Assembly: GCA_022713905.1 (NCBI GenBank)
Contig: JAIHTM010000090.1
Coordinates: forward strand, 1 to 9,323
DNA from: Collinsella sp.
GTDB taxonomy: Bacteria > Actinomycetota > Coriobacteriia > Coriobacteriales > Coriobacteriaceae
Direction: 5' to 3'
Length of the DNA stretch: 9,323 nt
The position numbers and the translations under genes were made by a program. Positions 6,468-9,323 of this stretch are shown here, piece after piece. Under the pieces are notes generated by a model that worked only from the letters and a program-made list of their open reading frames with translations, searched no databases and had not been told where the DNA came from. Every line of letters begins with the position of its first letter. Within the stretch, counting starts at the first letter, position 1.

Positions 6468-6487
6468 TCAGTGGCTACTTAACAGGC
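6455..6487. terminator. Inverted repeat between convergent operons, probable bidirectional terminator
   Basis: GCCTGTTAAGTAG (6455-6467) and CTACTTAACAGGC (6475-6487) are perfect 13-bp arms around TCAGTGG. The left arm includes the last codons and TAG stop of R2; the methyltransferase stop is 8 bases beyond the right arm. Position and strength argue for transcription termination or mRNA end protection from both sides, although neither strand has a strong T-tract. Confidence 0.65.
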
Positions 6488-6495
6488 CTCTGCAC

Positions 6496-7545
6496 CTATT
6501 CGTTAATGTTGGGTTCAATTGATGGGTAATCTTGATGTGCAAAACACTTCAAAATAGCCTCAAAAATAATCTGAGCGCCACGACACGGAACTGCCATGCC
6601 TATTTGCTTTCTCACGCTTTCCTTACTTCCCTCAAAAATATAGCTATCGGGGAAAGTCTGCAACCTAGCTCTTTCTCTATTGGTCAGAGCACGAGGTTCA
6701 GACCAATGATACATATGGGTTCCGCCGCCGCCACTTCCGGTAACGGTATAGGATGGCTTGTCAGGATCTAGGCGCTTGTAAATCTGACTTATCTGCGCAC
6801 CTCGAATATTGAGACGTAAGTCTTCGGGCAAGTCCGCCGTAAACGCATTTTCACCAGGCTTAATGTATTTAAGTCGCTCGATAACTCTTGCGCTTTGCTT
6901 GGTGGCTTCATTGTTTGTTACGCCCTCAGGCATAGGCTTTTCGATTGCTGTGCGACAGGTGTTATCTACATCTTTATACGGTTCGGCCGAAGGCACGCGG
7001 TACTCAATATCCAAATCGTTTCGGATTCCAACGATAATGATTCTATGCCGGGCCTGCGGAACGCCGTAGTCTTCAAATTTGAACAGATGCGGAGTCACCT
7101 TATAACCGGCATCGCGAAGCTCAGCTAAAATTTTTGTGAATGCGCGCCCGTCATTTGCATTTCGCAACCCACCAACGTTTTCGGCCAAAAACCACATGGG
7201 ATGGAAAAGTTTGAGTGCTTTCACCCCATAGGAGTAAAGCGGTCCATAAACCCCATCCATGCCTTTTTGCTCTCCGACAACGCTGTAGTCATTGCATGGA
7301 AATCCGAAAGCCAACGCGTCAATAGGCTTAAGCTGACTCATATCAAAAGTCCGAATGTCGGCATGATACACGGATTGTGGATCATCCGGACAAATATTCT
7401 TTCTATAGGTCTTACATGTATCCGCGTCATAATCGTTAGCCCATTGGTGCACGATAGCGAAATCGTTATCGCCGATGTCCGCATGAGTGGCCCCCCATGC
7501 GATACCTCCGGGTCCACAGAATAGTTCACCTAGCTTGAATTTCAT
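6496..7545 (-). CDS. DNA cytosine-5 methyltransferase of the restriction system
   Basis: Transfers methyl from S-adenosylmethionine to carbon 5 of cytosine, protecting host sites from the co-encoded nuclease. All landmark motifs are present in the 349 residues: motif I ELFCGPGGIAWGA (7-19), motif IV GFPCNDYS (81-88) with catalytic C84, motif VI AENVGG (121-126), motif VIII QARHRIIIVG (164-173), motif IX RALTNRERARLQTFPDSYIF (285-304) and motif X KQIGMAVPCRGA (313-324). The target-recognition region lies at about 180-280; its specificity cannot be read from sequence alone. The NgoFVII system is also a C5 system, which agrees with the R1/R2 family assignment. The start codon overlaps the XRE stop (ATGA, 7545-7542), so translation is coupled to the regulator. 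The weak upstream GGCGGGC supports that dependence. Confidence 0.96.
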   Translation of the reverse strand: MKFKLGELFCGPGGIAWGATHADIGDNDFAIVHQWANDYDADTCKTYRKNICPDDPQSVYHADIRTFDMSQLKPIDALAFGFPCNDYSVVGEQKGMDGVYGPLYSYGVKALKLFHPMWFLAENVGGLRNANDGRAFTKILAELRDAGYKVTPHLFKFEDYGVPQARHRIIIVGIRNDLDIEYRVPSAEPYKDVDNTCRTAIEKPMPEGVTNNEATKQSARVIERLKYIKPGENAFTADLPEDLRLNIRGAQISQIYKRLDPDKPSYTVTGSGGGGTHMYHWSEPRALTNRERARLQTFPDSYIFEGSKESVRKQIGMAVPCRGAQIIFEAILKCFAHQDYPSIEPNINE

Positions 7546-7904
7546 TTTGCCCGCCCAAGTCCTTTAGTTTCATGTTCTTTTGTTTCTTTGTTGCTAATAA
7601 GAAAATCTACAAATGCTTGAACGTGCGAAAGCTCAAGTTCATTAAGTTGCTCCAGTCCTTGTACGGCTAATGAGCTACTGACATCCGCATCTGTGAGGAA
7701 GCCAGATGCTTTCAATAATTCCAGAGGATGAAAACCAAGCTCTTTTGCTATCTTGCAAAGAATTTGACAGTTCGGAGACTTTCTCTCGCCACGTTCGATC
7801 TTTGCTATCTCGCTATCGCTTGTCCCGCATGAATTGGCGAGGGCCTGCTGAGAAAAACCACGCTCGTTACGGCGCGTCTTAATCAGACTTCCAAGAGTCT
7901 CCAT
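7542..7904 (-). CDS. XRE-family (Cro/C1-type) regulator, likely controller protein of the restriction system
   Basis: A 120-residue DNA-binding regulator. Residues about 3-60 form the helix-turn-helix domain: LGSLIKTRRNERGFSQQALA, then GTSDSEIAKIERGERKSP and LCKIAKELGFHPLELL. The C-terminal part (about 80-108) contains a Leu-rich helical segment that could aid dimerisation. GGAGG four to five bases before ATG 7904 decides this start; the in-frame ATG at 7925 has no good ribosome binding site. It overlaps the methyltransferase by four bases, forming a regulator-methyltransferase operon. By analogy with restriction controller (C) proteins it probably autoregulates this operon and may time expression of the nuclease operon. 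Unlike the commonest layout, it is coupled to the methyltransferase rather than to the nuclease. Confidence 0.88.
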   Translation of the reverse strand: METLGSLIKTRRNERGFSQQALANSCGTSDSEIAKIERGERKSPNCQILCKIAKELGFHPLELLKASGFLTDADVSSSLAVQGLEQLNELELSHVQAFVDFLISNKETKEHETKGLGRAK

Positions 7905-7942
7905 ATGCCCTCCGAATTTTGTCATTGCTGCTTTTTGTCAAG

Positions 7943-7973
7943 ATTATACCTAAATTCGCTGCTAAATGGCAGC
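7943..7973 (-). promoter_or_regulatory. Promoter and candidate operator of the XRE-methyltransferase operon
   Basis: On the minus strand TATAAT (7948-7943) is a perfect -10 whose start point would give about a 30-base leader before ATG 7904. The -35 region 17 bp upstream is weak (TGCCAT, 7971-7966). It lies within an inverted repeat, GCTGC-N6-GCAGC (7958-7962 and 7969-7973). A further GCTGC occurs at 7927-7931 downstream of the -10. A dyad over the -35 is the expected place for an autoregulating XRE protein. The binding itself is inferred. Confidence 0.55.
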
Positions 7974-8002
7974 ATCTTTTTCAATATGCAAAACATCCAC
8001 AA

Positions 8003-8040
8003 TTGGTTCTACCTACTTCAACGAAAGCAGGTAGAACCAA
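8003..8040. repeat. Perfect 12-bp inverted repeat between the XRE promoter and the holin gene
   Basis: TTGGTTCTACCT (8003-8014) and AGGTAGAACCAA (8029-8040) are perfect arms, with CTT/AAG inner pairing after one mismatch and a small loop. It lies 33 bases past the holin stop in the direction of lysis-gene transcription, so it probably ends that mRNA. However, the run of six T on the minus strand is on the wrong side of the stem and the far side has only TTGTGG. It also marks the border between AT-rich and GC-rich DNA, so a junction role is possible. Confidence 0.5.
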
Positions 8041-8072
8041 AAAAGACTCAAACTCGCTACAATACCAAAATG

Positions 8073-8366
8073 TCAGGATAAATGCTTATTTTGATCCTTG
8101 CTCAGCTTGCCGTCGAACGCCTGGTTGACGAGCGTGTACACGGTCTGCGCCACACTCACCACGCCTGCGAGCACGATGCCCCATGCGTGGGTGCCGTCGA
8201 AACCGCCGGTGGCGGCGATGGCGATGGTGCCGAGCAGGATGGACGCCGCGAGGGAGACGAGTCCGACGTATCCGCTGGGGATGTATTTCTTGAATGCCTG
8301 CACGAATGCAGGCACGATCAGTGCCACGAGCCCGGATGCGAGGGTCGTTGCGGTGGAAATATCCAT
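8073..8366 (-). CDS. Phage-type holin, three predicted membrane segments
   Basis: A 97-residue membrane protein with hydrophobic stretches at about 7-25 (TLASGLVALIVPAFVQAF), 33-54 (YVGLVSLAASILLGTIAIAA) and 62-81 (AWGIVLAGVVSVAQTVYTLV), and a charged tail ending KLSKDQNKHLS. Size, topology and its place right after an endolysin fit a holin, which opens the cytoplasmic membrane at the end of the phage cycle. AAGGAG six bases before ATG 8366 fixes the start; the same frame stays open upstream but reads as an Arg/Gln-rich shadow of the lysin gene. No sequence signature proves holin activity, so the call rests on topology and context. GC-rich, unlike the restriction genes. Confidence 0.78.
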   Translation of the reverse strand: MDISTATTLASGLVALIVPAFVQAFKKYIPSGYVGLVSLAASILLGTIAIAATGGFDGTHAWGIVLAGVVSVAQTVYTLVNQAFDGKLSKDQNKHLS

Positions 8367-8393
8367 ATGGTTCTCCTTATGTTGATGATGAAT

Positions 8394-8422
8394 GTGTCCT
8401 CCGGCGCGGTGCCGAAGGACAC
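8394..8422 (-). other. Hairpin between endolysin and holin genes
   Basis: On the minus strand GTGTCCT (8422-8416) pairs with AGGACAC (8400-8394), and the inner CGGC/GCCG extends the stem after one mismatch. No T-tract follows, so full termination is unlikely. It may act as an attenuator or mRNA stabiliser setting the lysin-to-holin ratio. Confidence 0.45.
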
Positions 8423-8434
8423 AGTTGGTTGCGG

Positions 8435-9323
8435 CTAGTAACGGAGCCGCTGGCCGGGGTAAATGAGGTTGGGGTTGGCGAGGTTGTTCAATTGGGAGAC
8501 CCGCTGCCAGCCATTGGCCCCGAAGATGCCGCTCAGCGTTTCGCCGCTCCTGACGACATGCACGCGGCTGACCGTTGCCGTGGATCCGCTGACAGCTGTT
8601 GCCGTGCCCCGGTAGGTGACGATGTTGCCGGGATAGATCAGGTTGATGTTGCCGGACGGCACGCTCCACGCGGACAGTGGCCATAGGCCGGTTCTCTTGG
8701 CGATGCCGGACATGGTGTCGCTGCGGCGCACGGTCACGCTCACGCTTCGGGTGGAAGCGGCGGGCGTATATGCTGTGGATCCGTTGAGTCTCTGGTTGAC
8801 GATGCGCATGACCGGCCCGTAGTTCGCGCTCAACGCGGCCCTGCGGGCTTCGCCGTTGCCGTAGTCGCCACGGATAGTCGCGGTCGCCAACGCCTCGTAG
8901 TCCACGCTCGGCGCGGGTTGCGGAGCCGGTGCCGGTGCCGGTTTGGTGGCTTTGCCGGGGTTGGCGTACTTGTCCCACTGTTCACGGGTGCCACGGAAGT
9001 AGTTCAGATCCAAAGGCCCGTTGTAGCCGTTGATGCGCCCGTTGCTGGTGTACTGGCGCATGGCCTCGCCGTACTTGCCGTAGTTCCACGGCCGGTACTG
9101 CCAGCCGGTGGGATTGTTGTTGGCGTACTGCGCCACCCACAGACCGCAGTTGGCACGCACGTCGGCCGGGATCTGCGGAATGAACGCGGCGGACACGTAG
9201 ACCAGCGGCCATACGCCGGTGCGCTCGTGGACGTTGACTACTCCGACGAACTGGTGTCGCAGGCAGGCAGATTCCTGCATTTCGTCACCGCCGACAGCCA
9301 CAGCGCCGAGAATCTGGGACGTA
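8435..9323 (-). CDS. GH25-type phage endolysin with Cpl-7-like repeat and two LysM domains, N-terminus outside the window
   Basis: Cell-wall hydrolase of phage type, presumably cutting the glycan strand of peptidoglycan at lysis. The visible 295 residues begin inside the catalytic domain. ERTGVWPLVYVSAAF, CGLWVAQYANN, AMRQYTSNGRINGYNG and LDLNYFRGTREQWDKYA (to about residue 120) match the C-terminal half of GH25 lysozymes. A Pro/Ala linker (about 124-139) follows, then a Cpl-7-type (CW_7) wall-binding repeat (about 139-180: VDYEALATATIRGDYGNGEA and IVNQRLNG). Two LysM modules close the protein (about 194-238 and 252-295, with RSDTMSGIA, INLIYPG, RSGETLSGIF, NLIYPGQRL). The catalytic acids lie mostly beyond position 9323; GGDE near residue 11 might be part of that motif. 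The real start is outside the window, so the GTG at 9301 is not taken as the start. Its holin follows 68 bases downstream. Confidence 0.88.
   Translation of the reverse strand, partial: TSQILGAVAVGGDEMQESACLRHQFVGVVNVHERTGVWPLVYVSAAFIPQIPADVRANCGLWVAQYANNNPTGWQYRPWNYGKYGEAMRQYTSNGRINGYNGPLDLNYFRGTREQWDKYANPGKATKPAPAPAPQPAPSVDYEALATATIRGDYGNGEARRAALSANYGPVMRIVNQRLNGSTAYTPAASTRSVSVTVRRSDTMSGIAKRTGLWPLSAWSVPSGNINLIYPGNIVTYRGTATAVSGSTATVSRVHVVRSGETLSGIFGANGWQRVSQLNNLANPNLIYPGQRLRY

Noticed and set aside
6532..7529. Several plus-strand frames opposite the methyltransferase
   Set aside because: Shadows; all C5 methyltransferase motifs are in order on the minus strand.
7926..7973. GCTGC/GCAGC copies as recognition sites of the restriction enzyme
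   Set aside because: They resemble GCSGC of NgoFVII only loosely (GCWGC), and the specificity of this system cannot be read from sequence.
8367..8978. Upstream extension of the holin reading frame, giving a 301-residue protein
   Set aside because: The extension is Arg/Gln/His-rich low-complexity translation of the lysin gene in another frame, and a strong AAGGAG precedes the ATG at 8366.

Overview
The window looks like a Bifidobacterium-type actinobacterial chromosome carrying an accessory insert. This is judged from the GC-rich flanks, the bifidobacterial look of the lysozyme-type endolysin and the TipA-like MerR regulator; no taxonomic marker is decisive. The left flank (1-1650) is ordinary chromosome: the 5' two-thirds of tag (3-methyladenine DNA glycosylase I, minus strand), a divergent MerR/TipAS-type regulator, and tRNA-Pro(TGG) on the minus strand with its own terminator. 

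From about 1650 to 2440 there is no intact gene. The stretch holds repeated GTTAAC palindromes on both sides of the tRNA, a hairpin-rich segment (1886-2021) with three stem-loops sharing a CTTTGYTGA loop, and a small gene with a strong ribosome binding site that is broken by a frameshift (2125-2389, minus). 

From 2482 to 7904 lies an AT-richer (by eye) restriction-modification island built as two convergent operons. The plus-strand operon encodes a phospholipase-D-fold restriction endonuclease of the NgoFVII/BfiI type (R1), a Z1-type superfamily 2 helicase/ATPase, and a second, divergent NgoFVII-family protein (R2) whose catalytic HxK has become HSN. The minus-strand operon encodes an XRE regulator overlapping by ATGA a C5-cytosine DNA methyltransferase. 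The operons meet tail to tail at a perfect 13-bp inverted repeat that contains the R2 stop codon. My reading is a multi-subunit, ATP-dependent C5 restriction system. The methyltransferase protects host DNA, the helicase drives DNA engagement, and R1 with R2 supply nuclease and B3-like DNA-recognition domains, possibly as a catalytic/non-catalytic heteromer. 

The right end (8073-9323) is again GC-rich and carries a phage lysis cassette on the minus strand: a GH25 endolysin with a Cpl-7-type repeat and two LysM domains (5' end outside the window), followed by a three-TM holin. This suggests that the restriction island sits at the edge of a prophage or prophage remnant, between host tRNA-side DNA and the phage lysis module. 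No integrase, transposase or CRISPR array is visible in the window.
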